From: Sphingomonas caseinilytica
GTDB lineage: Bacteria; Pseudomonadota; Alphaproteobacteria; Sphingomonadales; Sphingomonadaceae
Length of the DNA stretch: 64,000 bases
Direction: 5' to 3'
Assembly (NCBI RefSeq): GCF_023516455.1
Contig: NZ_JAMGBA010000004.1
Location: forward strand, 117,575 to 181,574
Shown here one piece after another: positions 57,343-64,000 of this stretch. A program made the position numbers and the translations under genes. The notes beneath the pieces were generated by a model. That model saw only the letters and a program-made list of their open reading frames with translations. It was not told the origin of the DNA and searched no databases. How positions within the stretch are numbered: position 1 is the first letter of the stretch; each line of letters opens with the position of its first letter.

Positions 57343-59102
57343 ATGACCAAGCGAAAATTTGCTCCTGTCGCCCTACAAAAGCGATGCGCAATTTATACTC
57401 GGCGGAGTGTTGAGCCGGACCCCCAACAAGACTTTAATTCCCTCGAAGCGCAGAGGGCCATCTGCGCTGCCTATGTGACGAGTCAACGGCACAAGGGTTG
57501 GCTAGAGATCAGCAAATCTTACGAAGACTCCGGTCGTTCGGGCGCGACATTGGATCGCCCTGCCCTTCAAGGCTTGATGGCTGATATTGAGAACGGGCTT
57601 GTCGACGTGGTAGTTGTCTACAAGCTCGATCGACTGACCCGAACCTTGCTCGATTTTGTCCGGCTGATCGACTTCTTTGAGCGGCATGGAACGGTGTTCG
57701 TTTCTATCACTCAGAATTTCGACACGGCGGACAGTATGGGCCGCCTGATATTGAACGTACTCCTGACGTTTGCGCAGTTCGAAAGGGAACTAGCGTCCGA
57801 TCGAATTCGCGACAAAGTGCGGGCCATGAAGCAGACTGGTCGGTGGGCCGGAGGGCCTGCGCCAATCGGATACGACCTTCGCCGTCGGAGATTGAGTGTA
57901 AACGAGCACGAGGCCGAAATCGTACGCAACATATTCCATCGCTACATTGAGCTGAAGAACATGTGCCGCGTCTATAATGAGTGTCGAGACGCGGGATACA
58001 CAAGCAAGCTTTGGCGCACGCGGGCAGGGAAGATGGTCGGCGGCGGCCCATCACGAAGGCACTCATTTATCATGTGCTCCAAAACCCCATCTACATCGGC
58101 GAACTCAGAAATAACGACGAGCGATTTCAGGGCCTACATGCGCCGATAATTGACCGAGTAACCTGGGAAAGGGTCCAGACGATAAGGAAGGCACAGGTGC
58201 GCCATAAGCTCGCAAGGCGCGGCGATAATATCCTTACAGACATACTGCTCGACTGTTTTGGCAGGCCAATGAGCGTTCAGAGTAGCGAGGTGCCCGGCCG
58301 TTCAGTTAACCGCTCTCGCTATTACATGTCTCGACAGACAGTTTGGGGGAAAAGGCAGCAACTGAAAAGGCTGAGGGCACGAGCTGACGCAACCGAGGAT
58401 CTCGTCATCTCCGCAGTTCGCAACTTCATTGGCAGTCGGGAACAAGTGCGTTCATTCCTGCTTAGGCTGAGTTTTTGCGACAGCGAGCTTGATAGGCTTT
58501 CGCGCCGTTGCCATGAGGCTGCAAATCGTTTTGGCAACATCAGGCGCGGCGATCTGCGGCATGTTCTTCAGGCACTGATTGTCCGGATCGAGCTTTCTCT
58601 GGAGCGCGTGAAAATCGTCATGCGCCTCTCCGAAGTTGAGCGGTTCATCCGGTGGGATGGCATCGGCCTTTTCGGCTCGCAAAACGCCGAATGGGCACAC
58701 AGCTCAACGCATCTGATTGATGTCCCGGCCGGCGCCATCAGATATAGTTCACTTCTAGCAATGCCGGTGGAACCGAAATTGCCACGCGTCGGGGCCCATC
58801 CCAGCCCTGGCCTCAAGCGACTAATAGGACAGGCAAGGGAGCTGCAGTCGCTTGTCGACACCGAAAGGGACAAAACCCTGGCAGAGCTAGCCGCAACGCT
58901 CGATTGGACGCCAAGCCGTTTTGCGCGGGTTCTCAGGCTCAACTACTTGGCGCCAGACATTCTGCTTTCTATCCTCGACGGCACTTGTCCAAAGAGCCTT
59001 TCGCAAACAAAGCTAGTGCAGGCGACACTGCCAATGGACTGGGCGCTGCAAAGACAATTGCTGGGTTTCCCGCCTCGTCCGAGCCCCGAGGGAGGTGAAT
59101 AG
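57343..59102 (+). pseudogene. Large serine recombinase broken by one frameshift
   Basis: The first frame (57343 to about 58040) encodes the resolvase catalytic domain: CAIYTRRSVEPDPQQDFNSL with the nucleophilic Ser, VDVVVVYKLDRLTRTLLDFV, FVSITQNFDTADSMGRLILN and FERELASDRIRDKVRAMKQT. At the GGCGGCGGCCC stretch near 58040 the frame shifts by one base (one base lost). The recombinase domain then continues in the second frame: RPITKALIYHVLQNPIYIGE, DRVTWERVQTIRK, and a long helical tail to 59102. Joined, it would be about 587 residues. It may be inactive, or the shift may be a sequencing error or a programmed slip. No zinc ribbon is obvious. Confidence 0.8.
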
Positions 59103-59167
59103 CGAGTAGCAAGGGCTCATGCCAATGCGGCTTTGGACAAATTCCGCTGTCAAATTATTTAGGCTTT

Positions 59168-60304
59168 GTGGGTGAGCGTCTGGTCATCGTCGGATCGGCT
59201 ATCCTCGCCAGGCTGATCTGCCTGGCGTTGTTCGATCCCGCGCTTTCCTATTTGTTCGGCGACAGCCTGGCCTATTTCCAGTCGTCGCCTTACCTGGCGC
59301 CCGGCTATCCCGCCTTCCTTGCGGTCGCACCGTTCCCGCTCGTCATTCAGTCGCTCCTGACGATCCTCGTCGCGCTGCTCGCGCATGATCGCTTGCCGCG
59401 CGGAGGATTTGTCGCCGCCCTGCTCATCGCTGCGTCGCCCTTCTTTCCTGCTTTCGAGTGGCGCATCCTTTCCGACAGCCTCGGCTGGCAGCTCATCTTC
59501 GCTGCGTTCCTGCTCATCGCCTTCCCCAAATCGAGGTGGGACGTCCTGATTGCCGGACTATTGCTCGGCGTCGCCGCGCTGGTCCGCGACACCTACCAAT
59601 GGCTCCCCCTGTTCGCGCTGCTCTTCTCTGCCGGCATCCGCAGGCGCATGGCCGTCGCCGCACTGCTCGCCTATCTTATCATCCTGCCCTGGCAGGTCAG
59701 CCAGGGGCGGGTCGGCATCTCTGAAGGCCGCGTGGCCTATAATCTCTGGATCGGCACCTGGGAGCGTAACTCCGATTGGATGGCGAAGGGGGTTGAGCGT
59801 GCCGACTATCCCGCCAATGCGTTCACCAGCGCCGAACAAAAGCGCCATTTGCTGGAGCTCCCCCTGTTCACGCCGGAAAGCGAAAGTCGCTTCAAGCAGA
59901 CGGCGATTGACCGCATCGCCGCCGACCCGATCGCCACCGTTTCGACCTGGCTCATCCGCTACCCCAAACTTTGGCTCGGCACCCGCAGCGACCAGATCGC
60001 CTGGCGCATCAGCGAAGGGCCGATCAGATACGCAGCCAAAGCCGGACTTTGGCTGTTGAACGCCCTGCTCTTGACCCTCGGGATAGTCGGCATGCTGCTG
60101 AACTGGCGGCGCTATCCACTGCTTCTTGCGCCAATCATTTACCTCGCGCTGGTCTATGCGCCGTTTCACAATGTCGAGACCCGTTACAGCCTCGGCGCAC
60201 TTCCCTTCCTCCTGATCTTCGCCGCCCTGGCCATCCGGCAAATTGGCCCGCGGATGCAACAGCGGTTCAACCACCGCGGATTGAGCGCGACTGAGCCGGT
60301 CTGA
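59168..60304 (+). CDS. Multi-pass membrane protein, GT-C glycosyltransferase-like
   Basis: A 378-residue protein with about ten membrane helices starting at GTG 59168 (VGERLVIVGSAILARLICLA). The first extracytoplasmic loop has ALSYLFGDSLAYFQSSPYLA, where acidic residue Asp near a Y-F pattern resembles the catalytic loop of GT-C enzymes. Then LVRDTYQWLPLFALLF and a large loop (WERNSDWMAKGVERADYPAN) follow before the last helices. The C-terminal NVETRYSLGALPFLLIFAAL is typical of lipid-linked sugar transferases. A role in polysaccharide or lipid glycosylation is inferred. It follows the recombinase by 65 bp. Confidence 0.65.
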   Translation: MGERLVIVGSAILARLICLALFDPALSYLFGDSLAYFQSSPYLAPGYPAFLAVAPFPLVIQSLLTILVALLAHDRLPRGGFVAALLIAASPFFPAFEWRILSDSLGWQLIFAAFLLIAFPKSRWDVLIAGLLLGVAALVRDTYQWLPLFALLFSAGIRRRMAVAALLAYLIILPWQVSQGRVGISEGRVAYNLWIGTWERNSDWMAKGVERADYPANAFTSAEQKRHLLELPLFTPESESRFKQTAIDRIAADPIATVSTWLIRYPKLWLGTRSDQIAWRISEGPIRYAAKAGLWLLNALLLTLGIVGMLLNWRRYPLLLAPIIYLALVYAPFHNVETRYSLGALPFLLIFAALAIRQIGPRMQQRFNHRGLSATEPV

Positions 60305-60361
60305 AGTTCTTGATCACCGCCCGCTGCATGTCGCATCAGGACGAATGAGCACCGCTGCCCA

Positions 60362-61627
60362 ATGATCTCCGTCGCGGCCCGAAACACCACCTATTTGTGG
60401 GCGATAGGCGCGCTCGCGGCGACCTATCTCATCCTGTTACGGTTCCCGATCGATCTGGTCTGGCCGGTCGCGGTTTTCCTGACGCTGGCGGGGTTTGTTT
60501 TCCTGGCACCCAGGTCATGGCGGCTGCCGTCGGCAATCGTGGCCGGAATGGTCATTCGCATCGCTGCGTTTCAGTCCTTGAACGGCCAGCCGCTCGACGA
60601 TCCCGGGGCCTATCTTACCCTGGCTCAAAATATCCTTTCGGGCCGGGGGATGACGATCGATAACGAAACCTATGGCACCCTGAAGGCGGCGTATCCGCCG
60701 GCCTATCCGGTCCTGCTGGCAGGCGCCCAGCTGAATTGGCTGGCACTCAATTGCTCCCTCGATCTCGTCGCGACATGGGCGATTTTCCGGCTAACCAACA
60801 ACCCATCCGCAGCGTCGCTATATTTCCTCTTCCCCGGAACCATCATGACGTCGATCGTTCCGTCGAAGGAAACGCTCGCCGTTGCGCTTGTGGTGCTCCT
60901 TCCCCTTTGCCGAAACCCCTACCTGAGCGGCACTGTTGCCGGTTTCCTCATTCTTGCCCAGCCGGCTTGGGCGCCCCTGCCGATCCTGTTTTTTGCGCTG
61001 ACCATGCGCAAGGGCTGGTGGAAGGCCCTTTCATCAATGCTGGTCGTCCTGTCAGCCTGGTGGATCCGCAACTATCTTCTGTTCGGACAATTTCTGCCGC
61101 TGACCTCGTCGGCGGGACTTTCCATCGCCGTCGCCGTCGAGGGCAGGCATATCCCTACCCTTTCCCTTTCCGGCGACGAAGTTGCCCGGGCGTCCGTCGT
61201 CGCCTCGGCCGCCATCAACCAGATTTTGGCGGACCCACTCCATTACCTCGGCAACGTCGCCAGAATGCTGGTCCGGTCCTTTCTCGTCGACGATGACCCG
61301 GCCGAATATCTCGATTGGGCGAAGGTGAGATGGCTCGGTGCGGCGGCGTTGGTCGGCCAACTCGCCTGGACCGCCCTGATCGCAAGCACCGCACGGACCG
61401 CGGAACGTATTCCCGACTGGCTCTTGGCCCTGATCATTGCGGGGGTGGTGACGTGCCTAACGGGCATGTGGTTCGAATTCAGCAGCCGCCACCGCGCCTT
61501 CGTCGTTCCTTTGCTGATCCTGATCTCTATGCGGCGAGGTTCGCCATCGCCTTCCACGTTCCCGGAGACCCTCCGGTTACGCATGCCCATCCAATGGGCC
61601 CGCCGGCAGTCGGCAGATAGAATTTGA
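60362..61627 (+). CDS. Multi-pass membrane protein, GT39-like
   Basis: A 421-residue protein with ten or more membrane helices. After helix 2 comes a loop with QPLDDPGAYLTLAQNILSGR and GMTIDNETYGTLKAAYPPAY, the D-x-x-x-Y and aromatic/proline pattern of PMT/ArnT-like GT-C transferases. RNYLLFGQFLPLTSSAGLSI and a C-terminal FEFSSRHRAFVVPLLILISM follow. It lies 57 bp after a similar but divergent membrane protein on the same strand, so the two may act in one glycosylation step. The sugar donor and acceptor are unknown. Confidence 0.65.
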   Translation: MISVAARNTTYLWAIGALAATYLILLRFPIDLVWPVAVFLTLAGFVFLAPRSWRLPSAIVAGMVIRIAAFQSLNGQPLDDPGAYLTLAQNILSGRGMTIDNETYGTLKAAYPPAYPVLLAGAQLNWLALNCSLDLVATWAIFRLTNNPSAASLYFLFPGTIMTSIVPSKETLAVALVVLLPLCRNPYLSGTVAGFLILAQPAWAPLPILFFALTMRKGWWKALSSMLVVLSAWWIRNYLLFGQFLPLTSSAGLSIAVAVEGRHIPTLSLSGDEVARASVVASAAINQILADPLHYLGNVARMLVRSFLVDDDPAEYLDWAKVRWLGAAALVGQLAWTALIASTARTAERIPDWLLALIIAGVVTCLTGMWFEFSSRHRAFVVPLLILISMRRGSPSPSTFPETLRLRMPIQWARRQSADRI

Positions 61628-61864
61628 TAGCGACCAGATTACGATCGCTTACTGTAGCGCTGTGCCGATCGGACCGGGGCGTGGGAGACGACGTTCCGGT
61701 CATTATCGCAGGGGCAGTGTCGCAGCACGGGATTAGCCAAGACCTAGGTGGGCACGGCCCGAGTGGGAGTACGGCCATCGCCAGCTATCCGTCGGTCACA
61801 ATGCTCGGCCGGTGCATGGTGTGATCCACCCCGACCCAGGCTGCGACAATGCCAATTGCTTATA

Positions 61865-61890
61865 GCTGCTTTCGACCCATTGCGGTCATT
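61865..61890. repeat. Dispersed repeat family D, copy
   Basis: GCTGCTTTCGACCCATTGCG followed by GTCATT. Similar strings occur at 56836, 62575, 63417 and 63501 (core GCTTTCGACCCA with CGGTC or GTGGAC). The rest of 61628-61896 shows no gene. Confidence 0.6.
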
Positions 61891-61896
61891 CGAGAG

Positions 61897-62448
61897 TCAA
61901 CTGTAACGATTGAGAAGCTTCCCCAGCTCAACTTGGGCAATAAAGTCCTGCATCATTTCGCAGACCTCTTCTTGCGGCCCAAGTTTCATAGGCGGCCCGC
62001 TGCCTTGCCAGCTGGCGAACGCTTCGCCCTCTTCCAAGCTAAAGACGATCCCTTTTCGCGCGCCTCTGGATGGACGGGCTGCCAATTGTTTCGCCAATGC
62101 GCTTCGCATCTCGCGGATAAGTCTAACAATCAACACGGAAGATACAAAGAAAAACGACATTGCAGCCCAATCGGAGGGGCCTTCGAGAAACTGGTTGGGC
62201 GGGCCGATAAACAATGCGTCCGAGACTGCGGCAGCAACAACAGCAACCAGCGCCCCCCACTGCCAGCCGAGGAAAAGAGCGGCGAGCACAACGAAGGGCA
62301 CGTAGGGCGTCACGGCCACCCCGACGACAGCGCCATCTATCGCAGCGCGAATAAACGTCGGCAAAGCGACCGCGAGCACAGCCCATGGCACTGCCTTCAC
62401 TCCCGTTACCGCTGGCGCTTCCAGCAAGTTCCTCATCGTCGTAATCAT
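61897..62448 (-). CDS. DUF4118-like membrane protein
   Basis: A 183-residue protein with several membrane segments at the N-terminus (VPWAVLAVALPTFIRAAIDG; PYVPFVVLAALFLGWQWGAL; VAVVAAAVSDALFIGPP). The order of glycine-rich helices and the FVVLAALFLGW...GALVAVVAAA pattern resemble the DUF4118 module found at the start of KdpD and other sensor kinases. Here the kinase part is missing; a 60-residue soluble end (RGARKGIVFSLEEGEAFASW) follows. A stand-alone truncated sensor or scaffold is possible. Start ATG 62448 has GAGGAGGGTC upstream. Confidence 0.65.
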   Translation of the reverse strand: MITTMRNLLEAPAVTGVKAVPWAVLAVALPTFIRAAIDGAVVGVAVTPYVPFVVLAALFLGWQWGALVAVVAAAVSDALFIGPPNQFLEGPSDWAAMSFFFVSSVLIVRLIREMRSALAKQLAARPSRGARKGIVFSLEEGEAFASWQGSGPPMKLGPQEEVCEMMQDFIAQVELGKLLNRYS

Positions 62449-62574
62449 AGACCCTCCTCACGCAGCCACGAAAAGGGCGCCAGCAATCCAATGGCGTAAC
62501 GGCATGCCGAACTAATCCGTTTTTTGGTTGAGGACATACGGAATCATGCCGAGGGAATTATCGATGCGCCAATG

Positions 62575-62603
62575 GCAGCGTTCGACCCAAAACGGTCTTT
62601 AGC
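62575..62603. repeat. Dispersed repeat family D, copy at gene end
   Basis: GGCAGCGTTCGACCCAAAAC then GGTCTTTAGC. It overlaps the stop codon of the next leftward gene (62599-62601) and belongs to the family listed at 61865. Confidence 0.6.
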
Positions 62604-63345
62604 GCGAAGCGAGAGGCGCCAGCTCCTTCATCAAAGCTTGACCCCTCTCAGCTAGGTCCACGCTATCTCGGCGCACCCGGGCTTGGTGGGCCGCCATTCC
62701 GACAAGCATATCGTCGACCTGGTCGCGGCTGCGCAATTCTGCGAGGATAGCGCCTGCTTCGGCATCGCTAATCTTGATTGCGCGCTCTTCCAGCAAGTCT
62801 CGCAAAATCGGTCGGGGAAGTACGCCCGAGGTTGCCGCCCAATAGCGCCCTTGCTGCGAGCGCATCAGCTCATCCCATTGCCGAAGTTCGTCAAAGCGCG
62901 AGTAATAGCTCGCTATCGACGCCTTGGCCTGCTCGCTTTGCAGCAATCCCAGGTTTCCCGTGCTAATCAACTCGTCATAGCTGCGCCGAACAGTTGGCGG
63001 AATGTAGAGATAGCCAGCATAGTGGATGTCGCGCGCAAAGTGTTCGGGCGAAACGCCCGGCAAAATGCCTTCACGCATTGCTCGCAAAGTGTTCTCGGCT
63101 GCGGCATCGAGGGCGTTCGAACGCCGCAGTGCGTCGTGCAGCGTAGCTTGATCGACCCGCAAATCGGCGATGATCTGAGCATAGTATCGTCGCTCTTCAG
63201 CCCGTTCCTTCCGGGCGTCGTTCCAATTGGCTGCCTGAATTGCGAGGAAGACGCCGGCAACTACAATTACGAGGTCGATGATTATGCCAAACCAATTCTG
63301 GTCGCGGGCTTGTTCGCTCCATCGACGCGATCGCTTGGTCAGCAT
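62599..63345 (-). CDS. Membrane-anchored protein of unknown function (DUF6090-like)
   Basis: A 248-residue protein. ATG 63345 gives MLTKRSRRWSEQARDQNWFG, then one membrane helix IIIDLVIVVAGVFLAIQAAN and the conserved-looking WNDARKERAEERRYYAQIIA. The remainder is helical, with RSYDELISTGNLGLLQSEQA in the middle. The pattern helix-WND-x-R-x4-E-x2-Y matches many alphaproteobacterial and Bacteroidetes proteins classed as DUF6090-like, with no known role. It stands alone between repeats. Confidence 0.65.
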   Translation of the reverse strand: MLTKRSRRWSEQARDQNWFGIIIDLVIVVAGVFLAIQAANWNDARKERAEERRYYAQIIADLRVDQATLHDALRRSNALDAAAENTLRAMREGILPGVSPEHFARDIHYAGYLYIPPTVRRSYDELISTGNLGLLQSEQAKASIASYYSRFDELRQWDELMRSQQGRYWAATSGVLPRPILRDLLEERAIKISDAEAGAILAELRSRDQVDDMLVGMAAHQARVRRDSVDLAERGQALMKELAPLASR

Positions 63346-63416
63346 CCAACTGCCGCCGGTTATCTGCACGCAGTCTTGCCACAGCCACTTTGCTCATCAA
63401 TCGGCATTCGGGTGAG

Positions 63417-63530
63417 TCTGCTTCCCACCCATTGCGGTCCCAAGCATCCGAGAACGATCGAGCGTCGCAACTTGGCCGTTACCGGACCATCCGCTTACCT
63501 GCAGCTTTCGACCCAAAGTGGACGTTAGCG
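63417..63530. repeat. Dispersed repeat family D, two copies before hsp20
   Basis: TCTGCTTCCCACCCATTGCG at 63417 and GCAGCTTTCGACCCAAAGTG then GACGTTAGCG at 63501-63530. They fill most of the gap between the DUF6090-like gene and the hsp20 promoter. Confidence 0.6.
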
Positions 63531-63547
63531 AAGGTTCGTTTCGGCCT

Positions 63548-63577
63548 CTTGAAATCTTTTTCCTCAAAACCAAATTC
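63548..63577 (+). promoter_or_regulatory. Candidate heat-shock (RpoH-type) promoter of hsp20
   Basis: CTTGAAA (63548-63554) equals the -35 box of sigma-32 promoters. CCAAATTC (63570-63577) at 15-bp spacing is a weaker match to the CCCCATNT -10 box. Transcription would begin near 63583, right at the start of the hairpin-rich leader. Confidence 0.6.
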
Positions 63578-63581
63578 CGCC

Positions 63582-63664
63582 CGCCGGCCAAGAACTGGCT
63601 GGCGATGGGACTCAGGGGCCTGTCGGCACTGCGTCCTGTCTGGTTGCTCTAGAGGAGGACAGAT
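63582..63664 (+). promoter_or_regulatory. ROSE-like RNA thermometer in the hsp20 leader
   Basis: Two upstream hairpins (9-bp stem 63582-63590 with 63596-63604; GGAC 63608-63611 with GTCC 63633-63636) are followed by a 3' hairpin. There CTGTC (63636-63640) pairs with GACAG (63658-63662), and TTGCT (63644-63648) pairs with AGGA of the Shine-Dalgarno sequence AGGAGG (63653-63658), leaving a bulged G. The U(U/C)GCU-against-SD pairing is the hallmark of ROSE elements of alphaproteobacterial small heat-shock genes. At low temperature translation should be blocked. Confidence 0.75.
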
Positions 63665-64000
63665 ATGCGCAGTGCGTTTGATTTTGCGCCCTATCGGCGC
63701 TCCACGGTCGGCTTTGATCGGCTGTTTGACCTTCTGGAAAACAGCTCGGTAGGACAGGCTTCTGAAAGCTACCCGCCATTCGATCTCATCAGAGTCGACG
63801 ACAACCATTACCGCATCAACCTAGCGGTGGCTGGCTTCAGCCGCGATGAAATCGACATCACTGCCCAGCAGAACCAGCTGATCGTCAGTGGCAAGCGAGG
63901 CGATGACGAAGGCATTGATTACATCCATCGCGGGATCGCCAACCGGCAGTTCGAACGAAAGTTCGGCCTGGCCGACTTCGTCAAGGTGGCTGAGGCCGAC
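63665..64000 (+). CDS. Small heat shock protein Hsp20 (5' part)
   Basis: The first 112 codons of an IbpA-type alpha-crystallin chaperone; the gene runs off the window. It starts MRSAFDFAPYRRSTVGFDRL, then YPPFDLIRVDDNHYRINLAV and AGFSRDEIDITAQQNQLIVS. It continues YIHRGIANRQFERKFGLADF, the class A small Hsp signature. It binds unfolding proteins during heat stress. ATG 63665 has AGGAGG 6 nt upstream, buried in the leader hairpin. Confidence 0.95.
   Translation, partial: MRSAFDFAPYRRSTVGFDRLFDLLENSSVGQASESYPPFDLIRVDDNHYRINLAVAGFSRDEIDITAQQNQLIVSGKRGDDEGIDYIHRGIANRQFERKFGLADFVKVAEAD

Overview
The window is chromosomal DNA of an alphaproteobacterium, most probably a member of the Sphingomonadales. 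The GC content is high. The protein styles point the same way: a cyoABCD ubiquinol oxidase, an RNase E with a long acidic/arginine tail, separate purS and purQ, a TonB receptor tied to catabolic genes, many acyl-CoA dehydrogenases, and intergenic palindromes of the TCCTGAGGA...TTCGAGA and ATGCCAGCG...CGCTGGGG kinds. This is inferred from composition and protein families; no 16S rRNA is present.

Layout. 1-16 kb is mostly housekeeping: the 3' end of rpoC with a strong terminator, two tiny tandem entericidin-like lipoproteins, thyA, a RadC-like JAB protein, a lipoprotein-like methyltransferase, prfB, a PBP1A-type murein synthase, an amidase, rne, an M48 protease with a DsbA-like partner, rlmE and a Ppx/GppA phosphatase. 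16-21 kb carries tRNA-Gln and the cyoABCD operon, which ends in a 42-codon DUF2474-like membrane peptide. 21-24.5 kb holds a GST, a receiver-only response regulator, a SleB-like hydrolase and small unknowns. 24.8-29.9 kb is a type I secretion cassette: an RTX metalloprotease substrate, its ABC exporter and its adaptor, but no TolC. 30-36 kb has a beta-propeller protein, typA, and a divergent marR/MFS pair around a perfect palindrome. 36-45 kb is acyl-CoA metabolism (FadJ-like protein, two SDRs, three acyl-CoA dehydrogenases, a hotdog thioesterase). purS-purQ and tRNA-Arg follow.

46-57 kb is accessory. A broken serine recombinase abuts tRNA-Arg. Next comes a catabolic locus transcribed leftwards: carboxylesterase, SDR, TonB receptor, FAD-linked D-2-hydroxyacid oxidase, MFS permease, AraC regulator and FadR-type GntR regulator. 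Two 36-bp elements, each made of two 13-bp palindromes 23 bp apart centre to centre, sit upstream of the receptor gene and upstream of the regulator genes. One overlaps the end of the MFS reading frame. This is the best candidate for an undescribed regulated system in the window. I read it as uptake, ester cleavage and stepwise oxidation of an unidentified compound.

57-64 kb holds a second serine recombinase broken by one frameshift, two multi-pass GT-C-like membrane proteins, a DUF4118-like protein, an unknown membrane-anchored protein and copies of a dispersed repeat. The window ends inside an hsp20 gene. Its leader carries a heat-shock-type promoter and a 3' hairpin closely resembling a ROSE RNA thermometer, with the Shine-Dalgarno sequence buried in it.
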